DNA of 64,000 nucleotides from Marinimicrobium sp. C6131 (GTDB taxonomy: Bacteria > Pseudomonadota > Gammaproteobacteria > Pseudomonadales > Cellvibrionaceae), in contig NZ_CP110629.1 of NCBI RefSeq assembly GCF_026153455.1, positions 248,001 through 312,000 on the forward strand. Direction: 5' to 3'. Position numbers and translations under genes: made by a program. Numbering within the stretch: the first letter of the stretch is position 1; each line of letters begins with the position of its first letter. The notes beneath the pieces are model-generated. The model did no database searches and was not told the DNA's origin. It saw only the letters and a list, made by a program, of their open reading frames with translations. This document shows, piece after piece, positions 43,501 through 50,793 of the stretch.

Positions 43501-43621
43501 GCTAAACTTTCAAAACTTAACTGAAGAGGGCGCGAACAAGTACATGCACTGGAAAAACTTCCGGCAAGAGTACAACGCATTTGAGCGTCGTATCTCAGTA
43601 GGAGTTAGCGCGAAGTTCTAA
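40589..43621 (+). CDS. TonB-dependent receptor, carbohydrate type
   Basis: A 1010-residue outer-membrane receptor of the class first described in Xanthomonas and Caulobacter (TIGR01782-like), much larger than siderophore receptors. Its signal peptide ends near SNA-QDQ (residue 30), the TonB box EEVVVTGIR is at 37-45, and the plug follows with SEDIGKLPDSTIADSLQRVTG. The barrel ends with the usual aromatic SVGVSAKF. The ATG at 40589 follows CAGGAG. It is the first gene of the island, ahead of a halogenase-like flavoprotein and glycoside hydrolases, so it probably imports manno-oligosaccharides released by the GH26 enzymes; the substrate is inferred from neighbours only. Confidence 0.92.
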   Translation: MSRTNKYTPRLLSSVIAAVVASGASSYSNAQDQGLLEEVVVTGIRGAQEQSIDIKRNSDEVVDAITSEDIGKLPDSTIADSLQRVTGIQIQRSAGQGGVVSIRGSNEVLTTLNGELFLTAQNILNSNADYQDIPASLISGVVVSKSSNAKQLEGGIGGTVDLQTRRSLMLDEGVTSVARLQASTGSITETTDPEVNGLIGFNNDDRYGMSLAFAYADQSLASNQTQTRAGVQNRADALMMMNWDGPVSTNFITERERVGLSYNFNAQLSDSLELNIDSFYNSMDEKSAGNMFQFDLDSVGWDYGRMQPEGVRSAGDVPVAQGAYATGWTADMNSAIRAGVSSNFRETSAVNNSVELKFDNGGNFTGSVRYISSQATRDADVLTLVQRPSSPGENGLFDDRGYVYNLEGDYRQVNPGYLGGNYTTTFLTHDDGVTWEFGPTFAQEMTDSSAWYIHSSWLEGERHTANLDVLRADGTYRFGNDGITSMDFGIRESTRGIERDSHHYFMPTGITAYDPADMQPYDMLVKYHEAGYVYGTGQGNDGTSGTYLVETPEGSLVELKEIGLEPVRGLNLDDSALQGYIHQVSDFGETVKSFNSSLPMINVDRIDNNLTFIDDIYDADHVRKNRPDQSYVIDEDRQSLYFKFNFYKDLTSFVTLSGNAGVRRVTDTLTIKQNVYDSNRLGRDVFAGSDPNHTYYVDSGDKYTTVTHSSFLPSLNANVSFGDDYKIKVSYDERTSLQALDQFGQGTFTSWQSEQVDPNTGNRYQAISEVRLGGNPNLQPWSAKVYNVAGEWYPSDNALIGLTAFYMDIGGFTEEVRTTDLTLPDSDGVVRRGGTVIELRNGSNASVEGVELSYQQSFDFLPGFMSNTGMTWNYTYSPSTREGVTFAADGEDVPFNATAEDQSNLVLWYSSDLFELRAAANYLGPRYNGTQTAAIQSDDESVLGGLPVWDEETLYVDLNAVYHMNDAIDVTLNFQNLTEEGANKYMHWKNFRQEYNAFERRISVGVSAKF

Positions 43622-43686
43622 GCCCACCAAAAGGGAGCGCTGCTTGGTAAGTGGCGCTCCCTATCAGCTTTCGGGTCAAAGTTGTT

Positions 43687-45189
43687 ATGAAAAGCCACGG
43701 TATAAAATCATTAGTTGTGGTTGGAGGCGGGTCCGCAGGCTGGATGGCTGCTTCCTACTTTGCCAAGAAGTTCATGGGAACTGACCTTGAGATTAGCCTG
43801 GTTGAGTCATCTGAAATTGGTTCGGTCGGGGTCGGAGAGGCTACAGTTCCAGCTATCAAGTATTTCCTTTCTGAGCTGGACATTGATGAGAAAGAGTTTG
43901 TCCGGTCGACGAACGCTACGTTCAAACTCGGTATCGATTTTAAAGGTTGGTGCAACCAAAAAAGCAGATTCTTTCATCCGTTCGCCAAGTTTGGGTGCCG
44001 GATCGGATCTGTCGATTTTATCAATTACTGGACGAAAGCTCGTTTGTCAGGGTGCTTGGAACCCATAGATGCATACTCATTGCCAGCGCAGATTGCCAGG
44101 TATGGCCGGTTCGCGATTCCTAAGGCAAATGCGGAAAGTGATGGGATGCTGAACTTCAATTATGCCTACCATTTCGATTCCTCTCTATTTGCAGCCTATT
44201 TAAAATCAATTTCCGTGAAAATGGGTGTCAAGTCAATTGATGGAACCATCAAAACGATTGAGAAGTATGAAAGTAATGGGGCGGTAAAAAGTCTGATTTT
44301 GGAGGATGGTTCAGAAATATTTGGAGATTTTTATATTGATTGTTCAGGGTTTTCGGGACTGCTCATAAACTCTCTTGATTCCGAGTATGAGGATTGGAGT
44401 GACCTCCTTCCGTGTGACAGTGCATGCGTTGCACAAACTAAAACGTGTGATGATCTTGGTGCGTATACTACGTCTACTGCGATGAGTTCAGGCTGGCGCT
44501 GGTCGATCCCTTTACAGAACAGAGTCGGAAACGGGTATGTCTACTCCAGTAAATTTATTGATGATGAGCGGGCCAAGAATGAGTTTCTCGACTCTTTGGG
44601 AGAGGATCCTATAACTGGTCCAAAGGTAATCAAATTTAGGCCCGGACAGAAGAAAAGAGTTTGGGTTGGAAATGTTTTTTCTGTTGGTCTTTCAAGCGGA
44701 TTTCTGGAGCCACTCGAATCAACAAGCCTGTATTTGGTGCAATACAGTTTACTGGTTCTCTTCAACAATTTTCCCTCAGATGTCAGAAATGACTATCTCT
44801 CAAGGAAAGTCAACGATCAAGTATATCGCCAAGTTTACAATATGCGGGATTTTCTAGTTGCGCACTATTGTAATAATGATAGGAATGGGGAGCCGTTTTG
44901 GGATTACTGCCGGAAGAACCGTCTTCCTGAGTCATTGCTTAGTCGAATTGAGGAATTTAGGGAGGGCGGATCAATTGATGTCGGTAAAGATGATTTTTTC
45001 AAAGAGAATAGCTGGGTTGCCATTTTAACCGGCATGGGTGTTGTTCCTGAATATTTTCATCCAAAGTTGTCGTTTCTTGGCGGTGAGGCTGTGAGAGCCG
45101 AGCTTAGATCTATGAAAGAGGCGATTGATGAGATTGTTCCAAAGCTGCCAACTCACAATGAGTTCCTCAAGAATAACGTTATATTTTAG
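43687..45189 (+). CDS. Tryptophan-halogenase-like FAD protein
   Basis: A 500-residue flavoprotein with the FAD motif VVVGGGSAGWMAA (GGGSAG at 13-18), the GVGEATVP segment, a lysine (Lys80 in ATFKLGIDFKGW) at the position of the catalytic lysine of PrnA/RebH, the WRWSIP motif (270-275; WxWxIP) and FLEPLEST (339-346). All hallmarks of the flavin-dependent halogenase family are therefore intact. The ATG at 43687 gives the standard N-terminus. It directly follows the receptor gene, a pairing often seen beside this receptor class in carbohydrate loci, where its role is unknown. No flavin reductase gene is nearby. Actual halogenation is not implied. Confidence 0.88.
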   Translation: MKSHGIKSLVVVGGGSAGWMAASYFAKKFMGTDLEISLVESSEIGSVGVGEATVPAIKYFLSELDIDEKEFVRSTNATFKLGIDFKGWCNQKSRFFHPFAKFGCRIGSVDFINYWTKARLSGCLEPIDAYSLPAQIARYGRFAIPKANAESDGMLNFNYAYHFDSSLFAAYLKSISVKMGVKSIDGTIKTIEKYESNGAVKSLILEDGSEIFGDFYIDCSGFSGLLINSLDSEYEDWSDLLPCDSACVAQTKTCDDLGAYTTSTAMSSGWRWSIPLQNRVGNGYVYSSKFIDDERAKNEFLDSLGEDPITGPKVIKFRPGQKKRVWVGNVFSVGLSSGFLEPLESTSLYLVQYSLLVLFNNFPSDVRNDYLSRKVNDQVYRQVYNMRDFLVAHYCNNDRNGEPFWDYCRKNRLPESLLSRIEEFREGGSIDVGKDDFFKENSWVAILTGMGVVPEYFHPKLSFLGGEAVRAELRSMKEAIDEIVPKLPTHNEFLKNNVIF

Positions 45190-45272
45190 TTTGGGTTTCA
45201 ACGTGGATTTCGTTTTGATTCCAGGTTCTTTGATGATCAGTGTTGTGGTTTTAAGACCTTAGAGTGAGTTAT

Positions 45273-46997
45273 ATGTTTATTAAAAGTATTCTTAGAATGG
45301 TAGTTCTTGTCTCATTTTCAAGTTGCATTGTTGGCTGCTCTTCTTCAGGTGTTCGCTCTGTTTCGTTGGAAGCCACGGAGGTAGATCAGTATGAGCTTTT
45401 AGTTGTAGATGTGGATCTTAGGGCTGATTGGGAGTCTCCCTTTTCCTCGTCGGATGTTGCGCTGAATGCGCATATAAGTACTCCGTCGGGCAAAAAAATT
45501 GTTCTTCCGGGGTTCTATGTGGACGGGGAGAGTGGCTCCTTATCTAGTTGGCGCATAAACTTCGCACCAAGAGAGGTTGGTCAGTATGAGATGACGGTGG
45601 TACTGGAAGGTCAGGGTGTTGGAGGCGACTCAGCCAGGAAAGTGATGTTCGAGTCCCGCGCCGGGGATAGAAAAGGCTACCTTCATGGAAATGACCTTTG
45701 GACATTGCAATTTGACAACGGTGAGCTCTTTAGGGGGTTGGGTATCAATTATGGCTGGGAACCAAGAGACGAAGATGACTCCAAGCACTTTTCAGAACTT
45801 CATGAAGATTCACGATTTGAATATCAAAATTTCATTCCGAAGATTAAGGGTGAAGGGGTCAATCTGATCCGCACATGGATGATCTACTGGAATTTGCCTG
45901 TCGACTGGAAGACTGTCAAGAATGCCTCAAGATATGCAGATTCCTCCGATCGCTTTAATAGGAGCGGTATTGAAAGGATGGATGATTTGATCGGTCTGGC
46001 AGAGAGTAATGACATTTATATTATGCTCGTTCTTGATAGTCACGCAGGATTCATCGGTGATGGATGGAGGATCAATCCGTATAACAAGAAGAATGGAGGG
46101 GTGGCCGAGACTCCCGAGGAGTTCTTTTCAAGTGAACTGGCGCGAAACCATTACAAAGACAAGCTGCGTTACATGGTCGCACGCTGGGGTTACAGCACGA
46201 AGATTGCCGCTTGGGAGCTCTTTAATGAAGTAGACAATATTATCTATGCTGACGAAGAAAATAGAATACCGGACCAAGTAGTGACGGAATGGCACCGTGA
46301 GATGAGCGACTACTTGGCCTCAATCGACCCTTACGATCACGTCATCACTACGAGTGTTTCTCACCGTGATGTTTCCGGTTTGAACTCATTGGAGAACATA
46401 AATGTAAACCAGCGTCATATGTATAAGGTGACGGATCAAATACCGGACACTTTGCGGAGATATACGGATGATTTTGATAAGCCGTATGTTATTGGAGAGT
46501 TTGGGTATGAGTGGGACTGGCAGCTTGACTTTGATGAATTCCGGGATGAGAAGGTACAAGATTTCAAGAAAGGGCTGTGGTATGGCGTATTTTCGCCAAC
46601 ACCCGTTTTGCCTATGTCTTGGTGGTGGGAGTATTTCGATGAGCAGGGCGCCCTTTCATATTTGTCCTGCGTGAAAGAGATTAATGATCATGTTCTCTCT
46701 ACCGCCAGTGGGTCGTTGAGGTCAGAGAGTGTAAGTGTAGAGAACAAAGCTTTGACTGCTATGGGTATTTCCAATGGCGAGAAAAGATTTGTTTACGTAG
46801 GCAATCACTCGGATAGCCGGCAAGAGGTTAGTCTTCGTTCGATTTTGGGGAATAAGGGGAATAGCGATACCGTTCATAGGTATGAATGCCATTCGAACAA
46901 AGGGTCGTATAGCCGGATTGATGCTCCCGAGGCAGGCTCGGAGGAAGGATTGTATTTTGGAGCTAATACAAATGTTGTGTTCATTATTGATGACTGA
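45273..46997 (+). CDS. DUF5060 / GH-A clan (GH5-like) glycoside hydrolase lipoprotein
   Basis: A 574-residue protein with a lipoprotein signal (CIVGC, Cys22), a DUF5060-type beta-sandwich at about 40-130, and a TIM-barrel that begins LQFDNGELFRGLGINYGWE. Catalytic residues of clan GH-A are visible: acid/base Glu319 in AAWELFNEVD and nucleophile Glu409 in YVIGEFGYEW. A C-terminal beta domain follows SWWWEYFDEQG. The ATG at 45273 is chosen for its AGAGTGA site. The lipid anchor suggests it acts on oligosaccharides at the outer membrane or in the periplasm, perhaps as a mannosidase alongside the GH26 enzymes. The subfamily and specificity cannot be fixed from the sequence. Confidence 0.8.
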   Translation: MFIKSILRMVVLVSFSSCIVGCSSSGVRSVSLEATEVDQYELLVVDVDLRADWESPFSSSDVALNAHISTPSGKKIVLPGFYVDGESGSLSSWRINFAPREVGQYEMTVVLEGQGVGGDSARKVMFESRAGDRKGYLHGNDLWTLQFDNGELFRGLGINYGWEPRDEDDSKHFSELHEDSRFEYQNFIPKIKGEGVNLIRTWMIYWNLPVDWKTVKNASRYADSSDRFNRSGIERMDDLIGLAESNDIYIMLVLDSHAGFIGDGWRINPYNKKNGGVAETPEEFFSSELARNHYKDKLRYMVARWGYSTKIAAWELFNEVDNIIYADEENRIPDQVVTEWHREMSDYLASIDPYDHVITTSVSHRDVSGLNSLENINVNQRHMYKVTDQIPDTLRRYTDDFDKPYVIGEFGYEWDWQLDFDEFRDEKVQDFKKGLWYGVFSPTPVLPMSWWWEYFDEQGALSYLSCVKEINDHVLSTASGSLRSESVSVENKALTAMGISNGEKRFVYVGNHSDSRQEVSLRSILGNKGNSDTVHRYECHSNKGSYSRIDAPEAGSEEGLYFGANTNVVFIIDD

Positions 46998-47068
46998 GGT
47001 TGAGGAGGTATTACGAATAAATAGTGTCAATTCATTGTATGTGAACAATTTTAATAATGAGGTCTGTC

Positions 47069-49054
47069 ATGAAACGTGTAATTTACTTTTTGCTTTTGAC
47101 GTCTGTGGCATTTTCTGTAAATGCTAAAGAAGGTCCGCACAAGACGCTGAACCTTCTTTATTCAATCCAAGGGGACTATACCGTCAGCGGGATGCACAAT
47201 AAGGAGCCAAACTCTGATCCACAGCGGTACACAAGAGATTTGGTTGATATTACGAATCGTTACCCTGGGTTGCACAGTGGTGACTTCCTGTTTGCTTCGG
47301 TCGATATAAACAATCGACAGACGATGATCAACGAAATTATTGCGCAATGGAATTCTGGTGCGCTGGTCAATCTGATGTGGCATGCCTGCAGCCCGGTAGG
47401 GAGTAGTCCTTGTCAATGGGAAGGAGGTGTTATTGCTGAGCTTTCTGATGGGCAGTGGAATGACCTTATTACAGATGGAACGGTTCTGAATGGCCGCTGG
47501 AAAACCAGGGTAGATGAGGTCGCTGGTTTTCTTCAGCAGCTGGAGGACGCCGGCGTCGAAGTTATGTTCAGGCCCTTCCACGAGATGAATCAAGGAAAGT
47601 TTTGGTGGGGTGGTCGCCCCGGGGAAAATGGCACCGCCAAACTGTACCAGTTAACTTACGATTATCTAGTTGAAGAGAAAGGACTAGAAAATCTGGTCTG
47701 GACCTGGAATCTTCAAGATTTTGATACGTTAGCTTCGGATATTGAGAGCTACGACCCGGGGCCAGAGTACTGGGATGTTCTGTCGTTGGATATGTACTGG
47801 AGCGACGGTCAGGGCTATACCGAAGAAAAGTATAACTTGATCCGAGATAAAGCGGATGGTCGGCCCTTTGCGATTGGTGAGGCGGAAGATCTCCCTAGCC
47901 CACCTCTGTTTGAAAATGGTCAGAGCGAGTGGACCTTCTTCATGGGATGGAGTGAGCTGGTTTTCAATAACTCGGATTCAAAACTGAACGAGATATACAG
48001 TTCGCCGTTGGTTCTCACCAGAGACGAGCTGCCAGGTTGGGATGATGTTTCATCTGAGGTGTTTCAAGCGGAGGATTACACTGGTAACTCTGCTGGAGTT
48101 CAGGACCAAACCGTCGAAGGGGCCTCAACGGAAGTGGTGTACATGGATCCTTGGGAGTACACTTCCTACGCGCCCTTCGAGGTTCCGTCAGATGGGGAGT
48201 ACATCTTATCGTTCAGGGTCTATACCGATGCCGGTACGGTTCTCACTGTTGAAAGGGCTGGCGAGGGAGTGATGGATACTGTTGAGGTTCCCGCGACCGG
48301 AGGGAAGTGGATTACGGTGTACAAGGCGTTTGATTTGACTGCAGGTCCGTTAGCGCTAGCACTTAAACCCACGGGGGATAATCCTATTAGCGTTGATTGG
48401 TTCGCTGTTCCCTCTCTGATCGAAGTTCTTGAGATTGGCTCATCCAGCTCGTCTTCCAGCTCAGAGAGCAGCTCATCAGTGGGCGCGGTGGGATACCCCT
48501 TCACCATTGAGGCCGAGTCTTTTAGCAATATGGACGGAGTTGTTGTTGAAGGCGGTGTCGTCACGATTTCTGAGTGGCAGTGGATGAGCTATCCAGCGGT
48601 AGAGCTTCCGGCATCCGGAACGCACGAGATAAGCTACCGCGTAAAAAGCTCGAGTGCTTCGGCTTTGCAGCTTGAGCAAGCCGGTGCCGGCGTTATTGAT
48701 ACAGTAGATATCCCGAATACCGGGGATGAGTGGCAGACAGTTACCCAGCCCGTTGATCTGGATGGGGGTGAAATAGCGTTTGCGCTTAAGGTTCCACCGT
48801 CATCGGCGGCGATTTCGATTGATTGGTTCAGTGTTGACTGTTCAGAGTGTTCTTCATCCTCATCCTCAGAGTCGTCAGAGTCCTCCAGCAGCAGTTCATC
48901 GTCGGATGAAAGCTCCAGCTCCAGTAGTTCAGAAGCATCGTCTTCTATCGGGGAGCCAGGAGAGTCGGGTGGGGGTTCATCATCGATTCCGTTCATGGTG
49001 ATGTTGCTACTTCTGCTTTTCAAGCTGGTGCGCATTAAAGACGGATCTCGCTAG
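47069..49054 (+). CDS. GH26 glycoside hydrolase (probable beta-mannanase), two CBMs and C-terminal membrane anchor
   Basis: A 661-residue exported enzyme: signal peptide to about residue 19, GH26 barrel at 25-325 with acid/base Glu172 (FRPFHEMNQGKFWWGG) and nucleophile Glu271 (FAIGEAE). A CBM6/35-like domain spans about 331-450, a Ser-rich linker 458-470, a second such domain 477-590, and a long polyserine linker 594-627. The end is unusual: EPGESGGGSSS, a hydrophobic stretch (about 640-652) and a basic tail, the layout of a GlyGly-CTERM/rhombosortase sorting signal. GH26 enzymes mostly cut beta-1,4-mannan. The ATG at 47069 has TGAGG upstream. The catalytic part is a close paralogue of the gene at 49313. 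Confidence 0.88.
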   Translation: MKRVIYFLLLTSVAFSVNAKEGPHKTLNLLYSIQGDYTVSGMHNKEPNSDPQRYTRDLVDITNRYPGLHSGDFLFASVDINNRQTMINEIIAQWNSGALVNLMWHACSPVGSSPCQWEGGVIAELSDGQWNDLITDGTVLNGRWKTRVDEVAGFLQQLEDAGVEVMFRPFHEMNQGKFWWGGRPGENGTAKLYQLTYDYLVEEKGLENLVWTWNLQDFDTLASDIESYDPGPEYWDVLSLDMYWSDGQGYTEEKYNLIRDKADGRPFAIGEAEDLPSPPLFENGQSEWTFFMGWSELVFNNSDSKLNEIYSSPLVLTRDELPGWDDVSSEVFQAEDYTGNSAGVQDQTVEGASTEVVYMDPWEYTSYAPFEVPSDGEYILSFRVYTDAGTVLTVERAGEGVMDTVEVPATGGKWITVYKAFDLTAGPLALALKPTGDNPISVDWFAVPSLIEVLEIGSSSSSSSSESSSSVGAVGYPFTIEAESFSNMDGVVVEGGVVTISEWQWMSYPAVELPASGTHEISYRVKSSSASALQLEQAGAGVIDTVDIPNTGDEWQTVTQPVDLDGGEIAFALKVPPSSAAISIDWFSVDCSECSSSSSSESSESSSSSSSSDESSSSSSSEASSSIGEPGESGGGSSSIPFMVMLLLLLFKLVRIKDGSR

Positions 49055-49067
49055 CAATTAGTCTGTT

Positions 49068-49091
49068 GACCAAGAAAGGGAATTCTTGGTC
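49068..49091 (+). terminator. Terminator-like hairpin after the first GH26 gene
   Basis: GACCAAGAA (49068-49076) pairs perfectly with TTCTTGGTC (49083-49091) around a 6-base loop, 14 bp after the stop codon. The tail (TTACGGTTTCT) is only moderately T-rich, so termination may be partial. Confidence 0.55.
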
Positions 49092-49312
49092 TTACGGTTT
49101 CTAAGATCATATTGATCTGCCGGAACACTCTATAGGTGATCACTCTCCCAGGCTACAGCGTTAAGGGTTCCTTGAGCTGCATTTTTCTGAATTTTAGGTT
49201 GTATTGCTGCCGATAGATCGACACTGATGATCTGGCGATCATGCTTCGGAAGCTCTAAAAGTAGGAGGTAAGATCTCAGGTAAATTTCACAGCAACAAAA
49301 GAGAGGAAAATC

Positions 49313-50731
49313 ATGAAAATAATTAACAATTACTTATGTTTAACGATTTTTTTGTTTCTTTCACTAGTGGCAAGCGGTTCAGTGGCACAGACACAGTTTA
49401 AGACGTTAAATTATCTGTACTCTATTCAGGGGCAGAAGACGTTAGGTGGAATGCATAATCGTCAGCCTAATTCAAATCCCAATCAGTATAGTCAGGAGCT
49501 TTACAACATAACAGGAGTCTGGCCAGCATTTTATAGTGCAGACTTCCAGTTTGAACCTCAAGAAATTGCCAGCCGTCAAACCATGATTGATCAGGTGGTC
49601 ACTGAGTGGAACAACGGAGCAATGATCAACCTCATGTGGCATGCCTGCAATCCGGCCCAGTCTAGTCCTTGTTACTGGGATGACAGTGGAGTGCTGAGTC
49701 AGATGTCAGATTGGGAGTGGGATCAGTTGTTGACGGATGGCACCCCTATTAATCAATCATGGAAGGCCATGATGGACGACGTCGCATTTTATTTGCAGCA
49801 GCTGGAAGATGCCGGTGTTGAGGTCCTTTTTCGGCCGCTGCATGAAATGAATCAGGATATGTTCTGGTGGGGCGGTCGACCAGGTTCAAACGGTACAGCG
49901 GAGTTGTATCGGCTCACTCACGATTATTTCACTTATTCGAAGGGGCTGACAAATCTGGTGTGGGTATGGAATCTACAGGACTTCAGTTCGTTGGCGTCAG
50001 ATCTCGACAACTATGATCCAGGCGGTCAGTACTGGGATGTTCTTACATTGGATATGTACTGGTCTGATGGCCAAGGATACACCCAGAGCAAGTACAATTC
50101 CATCTTGAATAAAGCTAACGGGAAGCCTATAGGAATTGGTGAGACCGAAGATTTACCTTCTGTGGCTCTTTTGGAGCAGCAGTCTCAGTGGACGTTCTTT
50201 ATGGGGTGGTCTGAGTTGACATTTAGTGGTAACTCAAATCAGAAAATTCAGGATATTTACTGGTCAGACCGTGTGTTAACGCTTGGGGAGATGCCCGGCT
50301 GGGATAATGTTGAAGGTGGCTCTTCCGGCGGAAACGGAAGCTCCTCTAATGAGCCAACCTATATCCAAGCCGAAAGTTACAGCAATATGAGTGGTATTGT
50401 AACGGGACCGGCGAACGATGGTGAGGGGGATGTTTCGGTTGGCTCTATCGATACCAATGATTGGTTGACATATGATGGGATCGAAATCCCGACCACGGGT
50501 TCATATACAATAGCGTATCGTGTCGCGAGCCCCAACGGAGGTTCTCTACAGCTTGAAGAGGCTGGTGGAAGTACAATTTATGGTGGCCTTGATATTCCGG
50601 CAACAGGCGGGTGGAGCAACTGGACAACGATCTATCACACGGTGAATTTATCCGAGGGTGTGAATGATTTTGGGGTCAAAGCCGTGCAGGGTGGTTGGAA
50701 CTTCAATTGGTTTTCAATCGTTGCGAATTGA
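49313..50731 (+). CDS. GH26 glycoside hydrolase (probable beta-mannanase) with C-terminal CBM6-like domain
   Basis: A 472-residue secreted enzyme. Signal peptide to about SVA-Q (residue 25), GH26 barrel to about 335 with acid/base Glu178 (FRPLHEMNQDMFWWGG) and nucleophile Glu277 (GIGETED), a short Gly/Ser linker (GGSSGGNGSSSN), and a CBM6-like module from about 350 (YIQAESYSNMSGIV; NDWLTYDGIEIP; WNFNWFSI at the end). Unlike its upstream paralogue it has one binding module, no polyserine linker and no membrane anchor, so it is probably released. A 258-bp gap with a terminator-like hairpin precedes it, so it may have its own promoter. GAGAGGA precedes the ATG. Confidence 0.9.
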   Translation: MKIINNYLCLTIFLFLSLVASGSVAQTQFKTLNYLYSIQGQKTLGGMHNRQPNSNPNQYSQELYNITGVWPAFYSADFQFEPQEIASRQTMIDQVVTEWNNGAMINLMWHACNPAQSSPCYWDDSGVLSQMSDWEWDQLLTDGTPINQSWKAMMDDVAFYLQQLEDAGVEVLFRPLHEMNQDMFWWGGRPGSNGTAELYRLTHDYFTYSKGLTNLVWVWNLQDFSSLASDLDNYDPGGQYWDVLTLDMYWSDGQGYTQSKYNSILNKANGKPIGIGETEDLPSVALLEQQSQWTFFMGWSELTFSGNSNQKIQDIYWSDRVLTLGEMPGWDNVEGGSSGGNGSSSNEPTYIQAESYSNMSGIVTGPANDGEGDVSVGSIDTNDWLTYDGIEIPTTGSYTIAYRVASPNGGSLQLEEAGGSTIYGGLDIPATGGWSNWTTIYHTVNLSEGVNDFGVKAVQGGWNFNWFSIVAN

Positions 50732-50774
50732 AGTCACCCGGTACTTCGGTGACGATTGCAATTTCAAGGTTTTG

Positions 50775-50793
50775 TCGGGGGCTTGGCCCCCGA
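50775..50793. terminator. GC-rich hairpin between the second GH26 gene and ilvY
   Basis: TCGGGGGC and GCCCCCGA form a perfect 8-bp stem with a 3-base loop in the convergent gap, touching the ilvY stop codon. No clear T-run follows on either strand, so it is terminator-like rather than a certain terminator. It marks the right edge of the AT-richer island. Confidence 0.45.

Noticed and set aside
43687..45189. Calling the flavoprotein a secondary-metabolite tryptophan halogenase
   Set aside because: The motifs are there, but the locus has no biosynthetic genes or flavin reductase, so naming a halogenation product would be unsupported.
48440..48960. Repetitive AGC/TCA runs that look like a repeat array
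   Set aside because: They are codons of polyserine linkers in the GH26 enzyme, without spacers or a conserved repeat unit. No CRISPR array was seen anywhere in the window.
39902..50775. Phage or transposon origin of the island
   Set aside because: No integrase, transposase, terminal repeats or duplicated attachment site could be found at its edges, so only acquisition by unknown means (probably homologous recombination) can be suggested.
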